Shown in pieces: positions 23,726-35,590 of a stretch of 64,000 nucleotides of DNA (positions are counted from its first letter, which is position 1; each line of letters starts with the position of its first letter). Source of the DNA: Mycogone perniciosa (lineage: Eukaryota; Ascomycota; Sordariomycetes; Hypocreales; Hypocreaceae). The notes below the pieces were generated by a model that did not search any database, had not been told where the DNA came from, and was given only the letters and a program-made list of their open reading frames with translations. The stretch spans positions 1 to 64,000 of the forward strand of contig JAOALB010000133.1 in assembly GCA_025331125.1 (NCBI GenBank), written 5' to 3'. The position numbers and the translations under genes are program-made.

Positions 23726-26521
23726 CTATCGCTCGGGCTCATAGCACCCACCGGCTATGACGAGGTTCATACGCGTGAATTTGACTTTCATCACCGGCGT
23801 CTTCTTCGTGGGGAAGGCACTGATCTGATCCGGGGTGATCATGACCTCTTTGCCCTTCTTCTTAGTCCCTGTTGTAGGACCAGTAGTCGCAGATTGTCCC
23901 GCGGTACCGGCGGCGTTTGCTCGTGGCGCATCTCCCGCAACCCCTCCCATGGCGGTATCAGCTCCAGCAGTCGCAGCCTCGAGACTCGTCGCCTGGGCCG
24001 CCTTTTGGGGATCGGCTGGTGATTCGACATCCCATAACCGAACGGTGCCATCCTGGCCTCCGGATGCCAGCACATTGGATTCCACGCTAAAGCTGAGAGA
24101 CCAAATACCGCCCTTGCTGTGGCCGCGGGACCGCTTGATACGGGTACCCTTGGCAAGATCCCAAAAGAAGATGTTGCCCGCAGCGTCTGCACTGGCTAGG
24201 ATTTTACCGTTCGGTGCGCATTCAAGAGCGCTGACGTAGTCAGTGTGGCCTGTGAAGACCCGAACACAGGCACCGGTTACGACTGACCACATACGAATGG
24301 ACTTGTCGGTTTCGTCAGAGGCCGAAAAGACATAGATTCCATTCGGATGCCATGCAATCGCCGACACGGATGTATCATGGCCGACAAGCAGGCGTTGCGG
24401 CGAGGCATGGTCCTGCATCCAAACCCGGACGGCCTTGTCATAGCCGGCACTCAAAAAGTAGTGCCCATGGGGCCCCCATTGCGCCCTGAAGACGGGTCCA
24501 TCATGCGACTTATAAACACATAGGCAAGTCCACGACTCTAGTGACCAGAGTCGAACTTGGCCGTCGGCGGAACAAGACAGCAACAGCTTTGGTTTCCCGT
24601 CTATAGCTGGGTTCTGGCGGCCTTCCTCACCGAATAGTTTCAGTGGCGGACCTGAAGCTGAATCGGAGAACGAAATATCGTACACAGGAGCCGAATGTCC
24701 AATCAGTTTGCGGCTATTGAATTTGGCACCCTTCTCGTGAGCATTCAAGCTTGGCAGAGCCTTGCCGTCTAGAGACCAAACACGGATATATGATTCAGTA
24801 GTGCCGACGGCTGCGAGCTGACCATCTTCCGAGAATTCCATACAAGAAACACTGCCGAACATTAAAATATGGCCCTGGAAAAATATAAATGAATAGATAC
24901 TTACCTTCCGAATGCGTTGTGGAACGTAAACATGCATGCGCTGACAGGGACGCCAACGCCGCCCGTCCGACCCTCAATCTTAAAACGGTCTCGATTCTCT
25001 CGCAATTTCTGCATCTCGAGCATAATATCCCGGGGTCTGGATGGTGGAAGCGGCAGATCGCCTCTGCTTGGCGCGTCGGCGCTCTCTTCTCTCTTGATCT
25101 TCTGGTCAAGCTCATCCAGCAAGCTGGATGCTCCAGGTTGTGGAGGGTTGTGTCGCTCTTCGTCCTCGATCTCAGCCCGAATATCATCTCGAAGATCAGG
25201 ATCCATAGGAAAAGGGCCAAGGGTAAGAGACGATTCCGGGTCTAGAACATCCTTGTTCGACAGTCCAATATTGACACCGGGCACTCCCTCTCTGGCGTCA
25301 ACCTCTTCAACTTCCAAATTCTTTGATCTTCGGAAAACTGCCTCGAAGCTGAAAGGGGTAATGGGCCCACGGGCTGTGGAATCAATCTGGCAGTATGAGA
25401 CCAAGAGTTGCCGAAGAACGGAGCCGCCTTGCTCGGATTCTCGCTCGAGGAAGTTGAACAGATCGCCAGTGGCGTGCTGATTTAGAGGGATGCGATACTT
25501 GTTTTCTTTGTAGAGCTTTGTGACTGAGTTCTCGCCGACATGTTGCGGAAGGGTGATTGTAGAGAAGTTTTTCAGATCATCTGCATGAGGTGATTGAAAG
25601 TGCTGGCCGATATCCTTCAAGAAGAGTTTTGCCTCCTCTGTGTATCCATTTCCGACTAACTCGATGAACGAGTAAACGAAGGTTGGCCAAAGCAGCTTAG
25701 ACAACTCAAACTAGACAAGGCTTAGCAAATGGTAGCGAGAAGAGAGGGGAATGACAAACCTTGTAGATATCAAGGTTATTCTCGACCCACTCTTTGAGTA
25801 GTCGAAACGCCTTCGAGTACTTCTTGGGGCCTAGGATGGCCAGCTGTTGAATCGGCTTACCATCAGCACCGAGATGTTTCGACTCCTGGCGGAAAACCTC
25901 TTCCGTCCTGTTAAAGCCCCTCTTCAGAAGATAATCGGTAACCTAGGAAATTTGTTGTTAGCGGGTGATCTGGCCGGTAGTGGTTGCGATAGTGATGCAA
26001 AATAAGGCTAGAAAATGAGTACATCTGTGACCTTGGCGACATCAGGTGCCTTATGCCTCTTGAATCGCTTGGCAGATAGCGGTTCAACCTTCCAACTTGG
26101 AATAAGGTCTCCCATGGTATTGGTTAATGGGGTGGCCGCACCTCGCTGCGGTGATGTGGTGTGACTTTGCTCCTCCAAAGTTCAAGATGAAGGTGGAGAG
26201 CGCAGGGAGTCTGGAAACGCGCATATATAGGTAGCCCAAAATGCGGTGATTCACCGCAAATAACAACAACTCTGCACCCGCACACCGAGCAAAGGGGTGC
26301 TACCTGACCTCACAGGTACGGCCTAAGGCAGACAGGTATGGAGTGAAGAACATGAGTATTGCACCTACAATTTGGTTCAGGTTCTGGTTGGACATAGCAC
26401 CACCTCCAGTTGCTCCAGCCGTGCCTCCCGTTGCCGCAGGAGGTCCAGCTGGTGATGTCGCTGGTTGGCCTGCATATGTGGTAGCCGGGCCAGCTCCCTG
26501 CACTGGCGTCGGACCTGACAT
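23726..26521 (-). CDS. TAF5: TFIID/SAGA subunit TAF5 (LisH, TAF5-NTD, WD40)
   Basis: Exons are 26369-26521, 25760-25942, 24905-25710 and 23726-24851, giving 755 residues. Exon 1 is a Pro/Ala/Gly-rich start ending in NLNQI, and exon 2 continues VTDYLLKRGFNRTEEVFRQE, which together make the LisH motif. Exon 2-3 encode the conserved TAF5 N-terminal domain (SKAFRLLKEWVENNLDIYK, LLWPTFVYSFIELV). The last exon encodes WD40 repeats with GHSAPVYDISF, SCSADGQVRLW, SAGYDKAVRVW and ASGGQDGTVRLWDV. Intron 3 uses the acceptor TTCGGCAG rather than the nearer TTTCCAG, because only the former keeps the frame. TAF5 scaffolds TFIID and SAGA for RNA polymerase II initiation. Intron 1 is 426 bp, far longer than the others, and contains an ATG-starting exon-like stretch at 26023-26115 that could be an alternative first exon. 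Confidence 0.93.
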
Positions 26522-27407
26522 GTCGATTGGATGACAGCGAGAATGTTACAAACAAACTAGGACAAATATTGACAGAGCCGGACAAAAGATATTCGAAGTT
26601 TAAGCCGGGTTTCGTCTATTCGAATGTGCCCATAGCAAACCTTCGCGTTGTATCACGGAAGCAACAGGGCGGCTCAGATCCGCTGCCTTAGCAACGGTCA
26701 GGTGCAAGGCGCGCCTTGATGGATATCGGTTGATCTCCGAGAGTTAAAGGTCCCTGATATTCGACAGTGATAAAAAAAATCGCTTTTTTGAGTGTGATGT
26801 TTCGCAAGTAATCGCCGTGGATGAAGTTCGTTAGTTTTGATGATGTGACATGAAGATGAAGTGAACCTTGATACTGAGGCGACAGAGAAATCGCGTGTGG
26901 CTGGGTCAAGGTCAGCCACAGCCGAGATTTAAGCGGCACATCTCTCTTGCCCGAACAAAGTCTCGCAAATGGAGCAAACTAAGCAGGCATAATTCGTCTC
27001 AAATAAACCTACTTGATTTAATTGAACATTTAATACCGCCAGTATTAATTTTGCTATGATTTATTAAGAACTAAATATCTCGTAGATGAGTCTGTATGGA
27101 TCTAGAAGTAGAACTGTGGTTGACCATTAAGTAAAGTGGCTTACCATATTGGATGCGTGCACAGACCCTCACCTATATTGACACTGACTTCATTCTGTTC
27201 GCAACTCTCCTTGAGAGCCTTCCATTCACTTTGCCTGCTGTATTTGGCAGATCAAAATTACGTCAATCCATTTCACAAATCTGCAAACATTTGAAATTAC
27301 GGTGTTCCCCTTCACGGAATTGTGAAAGGCAAACATCAACATAAAGGACTTGCCTGCTCACCCGCCAAATTGCTACTACTGCAAAGTGGCATCTCTCAGT
27401 ATTAACC
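26522..27407. promoter_or_regulatory. Divergent region between TAF5 and MED11
   Basis: These 886 bp separate the start codons of two Pol II transcription-factor subunit genes. The middle (about 26990-27120) is AT-rich. Minus-strand frames of 73-83 codons at 26688-26939 look like chance. Confidence 0.45.
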
Positions 27408-27938
27408 ATGTCCTTTTCAAACGACATCACCATGGAGGATGATGATCCCAAAACACGCGAGCCCTTCACCGTCGAAGAAAACATCCATCAGCTCAACGCC
27501 ATCGACAAGTCCATAGTCCAGCTCATGAGCCACGCAGCCACCGCACTCAACGCCCTCACCACGCCAGCATCTTCCGACACCAGCACTTCCCTAGAAGCAT
27601 CAAGGCCGTCGGTAGATCCAGTTTCTCAGAAGGAAGCATTTCGTTTAGCGACAGATACCTTCCTCAGCACGCTGCATAGCATCGATGTGCGGATGAAGCG
27701 CCAGATCCTGGCCCTTGAAGAGGCGGGTATCGTGAACTTGACCAGCACACCGCGTCAGGACCCCAATGGCGGTGCCTCCAAAGCGTCTCTCAAACCAAAT
27801 GGACTTGGCGCTGTTGGGAGCCTTGATTTCAGGTGGCTAAATAGCCGGGGAACAAAGGTTGAGAGGGACATGGAATTGGAGTTGTGGGAGAGGGCAAAGG
27901 AGCTCCTTGAGAAGGAGGTGGGAAATAGTAACAAGTGA
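27408..27938 (+). CDS. MED11: Mediator complex subunit 11
   Basis: This is a 176-residue intronless protein. The Med11 helical core is recognised in FTVEENIHQLNAIDKSIVQL and the following MSHAATALNAL (residues about 20-50), and again in FRLATDTFLSTLHSIDVRMK and RQILALEEAGIV (about 84-112). These form the helices that pair with Med22 in the Mediator head module. A Ser/Thr linker separates them, and the C-terminus ends in a charged helix. Length is usual for filamentous fungi. Another Met at residue 9 is possible as the start, but the first has a good CCATG context. It acts in the nucleus as the bridge between activators and RNA polymerase II. Confidence 0.85.
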   Translation: MSFSNDITMEDDDPKTREPFTVEENIHQLNAIDKSIVQLMSHAATALNALTTPASSDTSTSLEASRPSVDPVSQKEAFRLATDTFLSTLHSIDVRMKRQILALEEAGIVNLTSTPRQDPNGGASKASLKPNGLGAVGSLDFRWLNSRGTKVERDMELELWERAKELLEKEVGNSNK

Positions 27939-28157
27939 ACTAGGGTGCACGCTTATTACTCATGAATCATGAATTATTACGAATACCCATACAGGCGACA
28001 TGTAAGTGAGTTGATCTTTGGCGTTTTGGGTGGCAGGAATGTGTGTTTCTAAGAAGTGTGGATTGCAGCAATCAATCGGATAGAATACATACATATGGCC
28101 TGGGAAGGGCCATTAAAATAGACATGACTTAATGCTATGTTGCGGTGATCTTGCATC

Positions 28158-28806
28158 TCAGATGATAGACTTGCTGTCGCAGAGCTTGTTGTACGCATGG
28201 GTCATCTTGTATGCACCGTTGGCAGGCCGCGAGATGATGTTCCCGCTCGAGATGCTAGCAAGCCATCAGTCTACGGTCCGTATAGCCTGGGTTGATAGTG
28301 AGAATGACTTACATTGCATCAAAGAAATGGCAGTATAGATCTCCATTGTCAGGAGTGGTACGTTGAGCTGGCGGACGCGAATTAGTATTTCTTACGGCGC
28401 CATCGTTGTGGTTGGGGGCATACTTTCGTATCCGACGAAGGACACGCATCCTTTCCTTGCGTTGCAGATGTACTGGCATTTGTTCTCTCCCCAAGGGATC
28501 CAAGAGCTTCCCACAGAGAAATGCTAGATACTGTTACTCAATGCCACCGGCTCACATTGGTAGTAGCAGACATACCGAAGAATCGCCCACTGTCTCGTGC
28601 CGCGCTACCCAAGCCGGGTCGAGAATGTAGCCGTTTTTGAGATTCTTGGATGGAAGTTTTGCTTCCTTATAGTTGATGGTCCACTTGTCGTATTTCTTGG
28701 GTGATCCGTGGACACAGCGAGTCTCACGCAACTGGCCACCAACATTGGGGAGTGCTGTGGCAGCGGTGACTGACAGGATGCTGACCAGAGACTTGGAAAT
28801 CAGCAT
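28158..28806 (-). CDS. Small secreted protein, unknown function
   Basis: Four exons are inferred: 28576-28806, 28424-28523, 28313-28367 and 28158-28255 (about 160 residues). All three introns have clear signals (GTATGT, GTATGC, GTAAGT donors; CTAAT-like branch sites; CTAG or CCAG acceptors) and the frame closes only when all are removed. The start is a hydrophobic signal peptide (MLISKSLVSILSVTAATALP). The mature part has six cysteines, including CQYIC and LYCHFFD, so three disulfides are possible. I do not recognise the family. It may be a secreted effector-like or cell-wall protein. It converges with MED11 and diverges from the Ytp1-like gene. Confidence 0.65.
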
Positions 28807-29948
28807 GGTGGCTGAGGCGATGTGGGTTGAGAGAGAGAGAGAGAGACGTTGAGATGAGTTTGGGAGAGTTGAATGCCCAAGTTGTCGGCCAGCTAGTGAA
28901 CGCTTTCAATCGTGAAAGAATACGTCATTTCTTCAACTCAGAATCATCACGTCTTACGCAATCGCTGAAAGGCCAGGAAGCAACCACAGCTACTCTTTCA
29001 CCAATATTGGATTGTTTCGGTCTTAATTCCGTACGTCTATCGAACCACTCCCTTGCCATCACTTTCTTCAGCTGGGGACAGGAAGCCAACGGACAGGAAA
29101 GTCCCAAACGTTCGACCTTATACATACACGGTAGTTCATAGCCTCCCTTCTTTCACATTGAGGCAGGTACTTGGAAGTCGAGAACCAGTAACTGCGATTC
29201 TTGGCCAGGAAAAGGTTGGGACTAGCATTCGGTTGCTACCTTCCATCATCAAATCTTTTGCTGGTGAGATTTCATGTTATGACACACAATTAGGTACGTT
29301 CAGTGTACGGAGTACCGCAGTGAAAAATCGAAACGCCCAGCTTCCGTATTCTTTAATTAAGAAAGGGGTTGTAGGCCATGTACGAAGTAGTAGTATGTTG
29401 CTAGCTAAGGTCTTGACATAAGCTGCCAAGAGAATAGTAGTGTTTTGTTGGATCAGGGGAAACATTACCTCCAGTTTTTGTTAGCTCATGGGCAGAGATA
29501 AGGGTAAATAGTAGTGAAATGCGATAAAATCATGCATTCAACAGCGTTTCATGATGGTTCGTACTCAAGCTGCAGAGAAAAAGCCGAAATGTTGATGTTG
29601 ATTCAGGGCTACGTCATCAGCTCAGATATGTTCCCTAACTCATGCGCTGTAACTTTGCGGGGTTAGCGCCCAGACGCGCCAAGTCTTGCATTTAAACTCC
29701 TTCTGGTTCGTCCGGCAGAACGTCGGGACCGACTCTCCCCTGACCCTGTTGTTCTCTGATCTCCCTTCAAATCGTGGCTTTTCATCTCCGATGAAGCCGA
29801 CCAAAGCGTTTCGTATCCCGCGATATCTATCAGCTGGCCGAAGTCTTCTGCCGTCCATTCCCTACGAAAACCACGCAGGTGTTCAGGCGCGAGGCGGTTC
29901 ATAACTATAGAAGAGCGAGAGCTAGCTTTTGATTGAGACAGGGCAACG
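28807..29948. other. Intergenic region, no gene recognised
   Basis: This is the divergent region between the small secreted protein and the Ytp1-like gene. It has a GA run near 28837-28847 in the secreted gene's leader and a TGTACGGAGTACC motif near 29297-29310. The open frames are short and unlike protein. Confidence 0.5.
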
Positions 29949-31573
29949 ATGATGGCACGAGCGCAGCGGGCCGCATCGCCCGCGCTGGCCCTGTTGTTAT
30001 CGATCGCGGCGTTCGGCAAGATTGTTCAGGGCCACGACCATCATGGTGGTGGTGAAAGTCATATCCCCGAGGGGGAGGCGGTATCTGTAGAGCCAATTGT
30101 GCGTATGATGTGGCAAGGGATTGGATGGAAGTGATACCGACCAGGAAGCTGACGAGGCCGCAGGACAACATATTATGGATCCACATCTTCGTTCAGATGA
30201 TCGCATATGGTGTTATATTCCCCATCGGCATGGTCTTTGGTGTAGGCGCAGCGCCCCAATCTCGCAAGAAATTTGGACAAGGGAAGAAGCTGACTTTGTT
30301 ATGTTGCAGATGACCAAATCACGATGGCACGTTCCGACGCAAATACTTGGTTCGATTCTCGCGATTCTCGGTTTCTTCCTCGGTCACGCGCATAAAGGAC
30401 GAGAGTTTATTGGAAACAACGTACATTCGACCTTTGCGCATATCCTCCAGTTTATGCTCGTGGGTCAGGTCGTCCTGGGCCTGTACTTGAAGCTTCACTT
30501 GGAGAAGGGCATCAACGGCAAAATCCGCAAGTTGGTCCGGCCGCTCCACTCTATTTTCGGCAAGGCGATGCCTGTTCTTTCGTGGACGCAGATGATCTTC
30601 GGAGGCATCACTGCACTCGGATTCTGCCAGGCCGATCATACCGGCCAGTGTGCAGCGCACTTTATCATGGGAGGTGCATTCATTGCGTACGGAATCATCC
30701 TGACTATTCTTCTCCTTGTTGGCCAGCTGTGGCTTCGCCGCACTGGAAAGTCACAGGAGTTCTTCGACAGCGCTGTCATTGCTGCTTGGGGCTGCGTCAA
30801 CACATTCACTGAACATCGCTGGGGTAGCGCCTGGATCAGGAATGATTGGCAGCATACTACCATGGGCGTCATCTGGTGGTGCGCTGGTCTGGCTGGTGTC
30901 TGGCTGAGCAGAGATCGCGATGGCAACCCGAAGCGAAACTTCATACCTGGATTCGTCATCTTCTTTACGGGCTGGGGCATGTCTGCTCATCCTCAGGATC
31001 TGATGGTCAGCGCCATGACCCATTCCATGTTCGGGTACACACTGATGGCAGCCGGCGCTACCCGCATCATTGAGATTGCGTTTATCCTGAAAGACGCGCC
31101 ATCCCTCTCGGAAGATGGCCGCTCATGGAACAGCTTCCAGTACATTCCTGTTTTCGTGAGTAAACCCCCATGCACCTGAGGTATACGCCGCTAATGTTTG
31201 TCAGCTTTTGTACGCTTCCGGTTTCATGTTCATGGGTGCGACAGAGGAGCAGATGGCTCTTGTTGACAGGTCTAGCATGGATGTCATCTCTTACATCCTC
31301 ATTCTTTACTCCCTCGCCTTCTTGGTGTTCCTGTTTGCTAACATGCTTATCTACCTGTACGACCGCCTGTCTAACCCGCCTTTGGACATGAAAGGGTTTG
31401 CCAATGGGCATACCCATATGAACGGACGTGCTGTGGAAGACGGCCAGGTCAGGGCTGCCGAAGAATTTGAGCTTGACGGCTTGACGAGTGATGACGAAGG
31501 TGATGAGAGCCAACGCATGTTGAACAATGAAGACACGGACGGACCAAGAAGGGCCGCTGCGAACGATTCATAA
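29949..31573 (+). CDS. Ytp1-like multi-spanning membrane protein
   Basis: Exons are 29949-30098, 30164-30241, 30310-31155 and 31205-31573, giving 480 residues. The three introns (65, 68 and 49 bp) preserve the frame. An N-terminal signal peptide is followed by a short His-rich segment (HDHHGGGESH). About ten hydrophobic segments follow, with family-typical stretches such as WIHIFVQMIAYGVIFPIGMV, KSRWHVPTQ, LGHAHKG, HSIFGKAMPVLSWTQMIFGG and FTEHRWG. The pattern matches the Ytp1/DUF2427 family of fungal membrane proteins, some of whose conserved His residues recall cytochrome b561-like folds. The C-terminus is acidic and hydrophilic. The biochemical function is not established; heme binding is only an inference from the His pattern. 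Confidence 0.85.
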
Positions 31574-32044
31574 TCAATCATTGCATTAATGGGATATATC
31601 AAAGGACATCAAGAGGTAAAGGCACGCGTTTGATGATGTCTTTGAGCTACACTAGGACAGCGTTGTTTTGGGTCAATCTGGACTTGTATAATCTTTGTAC
31701 ATAACATTGTTAGACGGCGTTTGGTTTTCCTTTGTTGCTATAATAGAACTCGCAAGTCATCTATTCTTGAACTGATGTATTCCTTATTGGGCGTTATTAA
31801 AGGAGTGATCTGCGTGTTGAGCGGCATTCGCTATTTGCGGGTACCGGAGCTGTCTCCCGACAGTGGGGTTCAGGGTCCGATTCCATGCAAAAATAGCGGC
31901 GGCTTTTAGCGGGGCAGATCATTTTTTCGACATCCACCCCAAGTATCCAAAAGTTCAGACCTTCAACGCCTCAACAGACTTTCGCAATTCGCAAGCCAAC
32001 TCTTCTTTATTCAGTAAAACTTCATAAGCAACCGCAAATCCACG
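31574..32044. other. Intergenic region, no gene recognised
   Basis: This is the 3' flank of the Ytp1-like gene and promoter of the Alb1-like gene; nothing else is seen. Confidence 0.5.
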
Positions 32045-32440
32045 ATGCCGTCCGTATCCAACCCCAACGGGCCCTCAAAGAACCGCCTCGCCGCGCGGGC
32101 TGCCAAAGTCCGACAACTAAGCCAGAAGCGCTCTGCGCAGGGCAAGAACAAAATCTCGGGGGCCGATGCGCGACGCGGCGCGAGGCCGGGATTGTTGCCG
32201 ACGAGTGGACCGAAGGCGAGGTTGAGCAGTAAGAAGGCGAAGAAGTTGGAGAAGAAGCTGGGGTATGCACTGAAGAGGAAGATGGAGGCTGAGGGCGAGG
32301 CGGAGATGAAAGGTAGGGTTATGTGGCGCTCGGGGAGTGCAAGGGAAGGATGAGTGAATGCTAATTGGTGGATAGATGCGCCGCAGGTTGATTCTGGTAA
32401 AGGAAAGGAGGGGGAGGAGGAGATGGGGGATATTCAGTGA
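32045..32440 (+). CDS. ALB1: Alb1-like 60S pre-ribosome export/recycling factor
   Basis: Exons are 32045-32312 and 32376-32440 with a 63-bp intron (GTAGGG donor, GCTAAT branch, GATAG acceptor), giving 110 residues. The protein is small and very basic. It begins MPSVSNPNGPSKNRLAARAA, carries KVRQLSQKRS and the hallmark SSKKAKKLEKKLGYALKRKM, and ends in an acidic tail. This arrangement is typical of fungal Alb1, which binds the export factor Arx1 on pre-60S particles and shuttles between nucleus and cytoplasm. Identification rests on overall pattern and size. Confidence 0.75.
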
Positions 32441-34190
32441 GAGGGCAGCGTGTGGACGTGATTCCGCAGGATTCTGAAAGCATGGGGCTATAAGGACGGT
32501 TGTCTGAGAAAGTCGAGGGTAAGCACCCCGTTCTAGGATCCAAGGATTTATGATTGCTAACATTTCAAAGGCGATATACAACGGGGTTCGTTTACAGAAT
32601 TGATGTTATCTGGCGAAGGGCTATAGAACACACGGCGCATATCGGAATACTATTTTCGGGCTAATGAACGAATTTGAAACAACTCTTCCAAGACTAAATT
32701 CACCCCTTCCAGTCCATATATGTGCGAACCAGAACGATACACGATTGTGAAAGGGGTCAAAACACTTGAACTAATAGCAATGTTGATCGAGACCATCGCG
32801 AATACCCAAATTATTTCCTCTCCTTCACACCCTTTCCACCAATCTGAGAAGCATACGATGGCAAAGTCTCACTATCCGTCTCTCTCGACGATACCTCTTC
32901 ACTCAGCCTTCTTCTATCATTCACCGGAAGCATCAGCCCCTCTATCTTGTAAGGACTCTCAGGTCTCGGCCGAAGGTGGAAATCCGAGATCTTATAAACC
33001 GGCTGCGGCTGACGAACGGGCTGTGTTGTAATGGGCAGGGAGCCTGAACTAGATGTTGTGACAGAGGCTGTCCAGTGACCCTCCCCTGGAGAGGAATGAT
33101 CACTCCTACTGCAGGAGGGCGCATAACAGACGGGCAAGGCGCAACTACAGCGGCAGATATTGCCACATGCGCCCAGGGATATTTCGAAGATGTTGGGATA
33201 GATCGGGCCGATGGTTCGCTCCCAGCCGAGAGGATAGAATGGGGGCATGGGCTGGAAGAGATGCTCGTGGTGTCGTACGAGGTCTGTGTTCCGTTGTAGC
33301 AACAGCGGGACGTGTTTCCCGACATCTCAAGTGCGTTGTTTTCTCTTTTATGAAATGAAGCAGTTCTAGAAGTTTTTGGGGAAATTCTTGGTGAGATGTA
33401 CAGCAGAGGGGGAGTCTGGTCAATCCACAAGGATGGAAGTGGGCGAAGATTTATATCTACATATTTGCGACCAAAGGAAAGGGATAACATTCACGCTTTT
33501 ATGGTAATCAAGGAAACGCAGTGTCTCACACGATGGCTGTGATTAAAGACTCTACAAACCAGCTTGAAGTATTCTCAGGCCTCAAGCAGCTGAGGAGGGG
33601 AGGGTGACACAACTGTCAGATGTATTGCAACAGTGAGTAATACGACGCGATTGTGCAAGAAATGACAAGCCCCTAATCCTTTCAGTGAAGAGTTATAACG
33701 AATGAAAGAAGTCGATGAATCAAAGCATACATCAGTTGAGCAGCTGGATAGGCACAATAGGGTGGGGGCATTGACAGTTGTTGAGAGGTGCGAACAATAG
33801 TTAAGGGAGAAGTGTTGAGCACCTGGCATAGAAAGGCAACCTAGTATTGTCAACTCAGTTTTGTGTTCACGTGGCTCACAATGCTGTCTTCAAACGATTG
33901 TTTGCAACTCTCAATAGAAGAGAGGCGATTACTGCGAACAAGAAGAGCCCCGACCGCACAGCAGCTGAAGGCTTTCCTCCACCGCTTAAATGACACACCT
34001 TGCGCAAACCTGCTCTTCTCCTCTCTTTCTTCCTTCATCATCAAGGCGTTTTTGGGTTCGTTTTTCTCTACTGCCTTCGCCTCGGCTTTGGTAATAGAGT
34101 CTCTCTAGCCTCTATACCCTCTCACCATAGCCTCGAAAGCATCAAGGACCCTTCATCGATCTCTCATCCTCTGACAACTCTCCCCCCATC
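32441..34190. other. Intergenic region with a possible small minus-strand gene
   Basis: Apart from the doubtful frame at 32811-33325 (listed separately), no gene is seen. It includes the promoter and leader of the gene at 34191. Confidence 0.4.
32811..33325 (-). CDS. Doubtful small hypothetical gene
   Basis: From an ATG at 33325 one frame begins MSGNTSRCCYNGTQ with a few Cys residues. A second frame, open from 33302 to 32811, ends in a hydrophilic tail rich in Arg/Glu/Ser with LPSYAS and basic KGVKERK. Joining them needs an intron in 33080-33180, but no convincing donor was found. It may be a real two-exon gene, a decayed gene or chance. I do not recognise any family. Confidence 0.2.
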
Positions 34191-35590
34191 ATGAACTCCC
34201 TCAAGCGGGTGGTTATCGAGATCTCCTCGGGCTCAGACGACGACAACCCCCTCGTCACTCGCCGCAAGATTCGCAGATTGCGCACAAAGCCACAACCTCA
34301 GCGTTGGTAACATAACTTGAGTAGTCTTCGGCCTCGTTACTGACACCCTTTTGAATCACAGTAGAGACAGAAAAGGAACATGACAAGGCAGCTTTTGAAG
34401 AATTCCTCGCTCGTGCTTTGCCCACCAAGTTAATCCCGGCGGATCTTGCTGCTTATATTCACCGCGAGTCGAACATCCGCCTTCAGACGGCTAAGGAGAA
34501 TGGTGTCAAACTGGATGAAATATTCATTGGAGAAGATTGCCTGCCAACTTGGCTTGGTATGGAATGGAACCCTGAAGTCGAGTCTCTCCACTGCGCCATT
34601 CAGAATCGCCTTCTCGACCTTCAAGTCTCACAGGAGCTGGGAGAGCTTCTCCGCAACCAGCTTGTGACGAAGGGGAACCGACAACTGGATGAAGCGCGAC
34701 GACTTGGGATTGATTTGGGTGACATCGTGATCGGACACTGCTTGTTGGCCAAGTGGACCACATCTACGGAGGTCGAAGATGCAGATAACTTGACTGCCCA
34801 GTCGATCGGGGTGCCGGACAGTGAGGGCGACCTGGCAGATGATGAGATGGAAGTCCAGGACTCAGAGATTGCCATCCCATATCCCCATGTGAGAAGTCGC
34901 TGCGACTCACCGCAGTCTGACGCCTTCAACTTCGCATCCACAACCACTACGATACCCAGCCCACCTTACATGAGCTATGGTTCTACTAGCTCCGACTCGA
35001 GCTCCGATTCCGACTTCAGCGACAACAACGTAGATGAATTTGGCGATGCCATCTCTTTGAACAACTTTGTTGATTCTCAACCCTATTACGAGGAGCCCGA
35101 CCCCCACGTTGTTTACGATGTTGAGATTGTTGGTGGCCTTGAGGGTTTCTCGGATGTGGACCTGGAGATTTACCTGGCGGAGGATGATGAAGACCTTGAT
35201 GAACTGCCGGAGATTGAGCTCGCCATTGACATGGAGGGTTTTGAGTACTACTTCGGTAATGAGGGCGCTGTGGATGTCGAGATTCCTGGTGTCGAGGTTC
35301 AATGCACGGGAGCCATTTCGGAAGACAACTCGGACGAGAGCGACGTCTCAGATGCTGAGTCGGTCCAAGAAAATTTCTGTGCTCATCATTCACCATTTGA
35401 GCAGCAGCAATTGCATAGCTGGGATGAAGAAGCGGGATCATTTGACGAGAATGCTATGATTACCGACTCTGTTGCCGACAACAATCTAGCTTCGAACGTC
35501 TTTCAGGACATCCCCGACCAGGAAGTCCCCGACCGGGAGCAAGAATCCAGCGTGAACATTGAAGAAACTGAATATGGGTTTAAATGGTAA
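34191..35590 (+). CDS. Acidic hypothetical protein with a SUMO-interaction-like N-terminus
   Basis: Two exons are inferred, 34191-34302 and 34362-35590, giving about 446 residues. The 59-bp intron would use a GTTGGT donor; the better-looking GTAACA four bases later breaks the frame with every nearby acceptor. The N-terminus has VVIEISSGSDDD, a hydrophobic core followed by acid and serine as in SUMO-interacting motifs, and then a basic KIRRLRTK stretch like a nuclear signal. Residues about 40-170 are helical and contain a twofold repeat, RLQTAKENGVKLDEIFIGED against RQLDEARRLGIDLGDIVIGH. The rest is long, acidic and Ser/Asp/Glu-rich. I do not recognise the family; a nuclear role is inferred from the motifs. 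Confidence 0.6.

Noticed and set aside
26023..26115. Use of the MGDLIPSW segment as the normal TAF5 start
   Set aside because: The upstream exon 26369-26521 completes the LisH motif (NLNQI + VTDYLLKRGF), so this segment is at most an alternative exon.
26688..26939. 83-codon minus frame between TAF5 and MED11
   Set aside because: No recognisable domain; it overlaps another open frame and sits in the shared promoter region.
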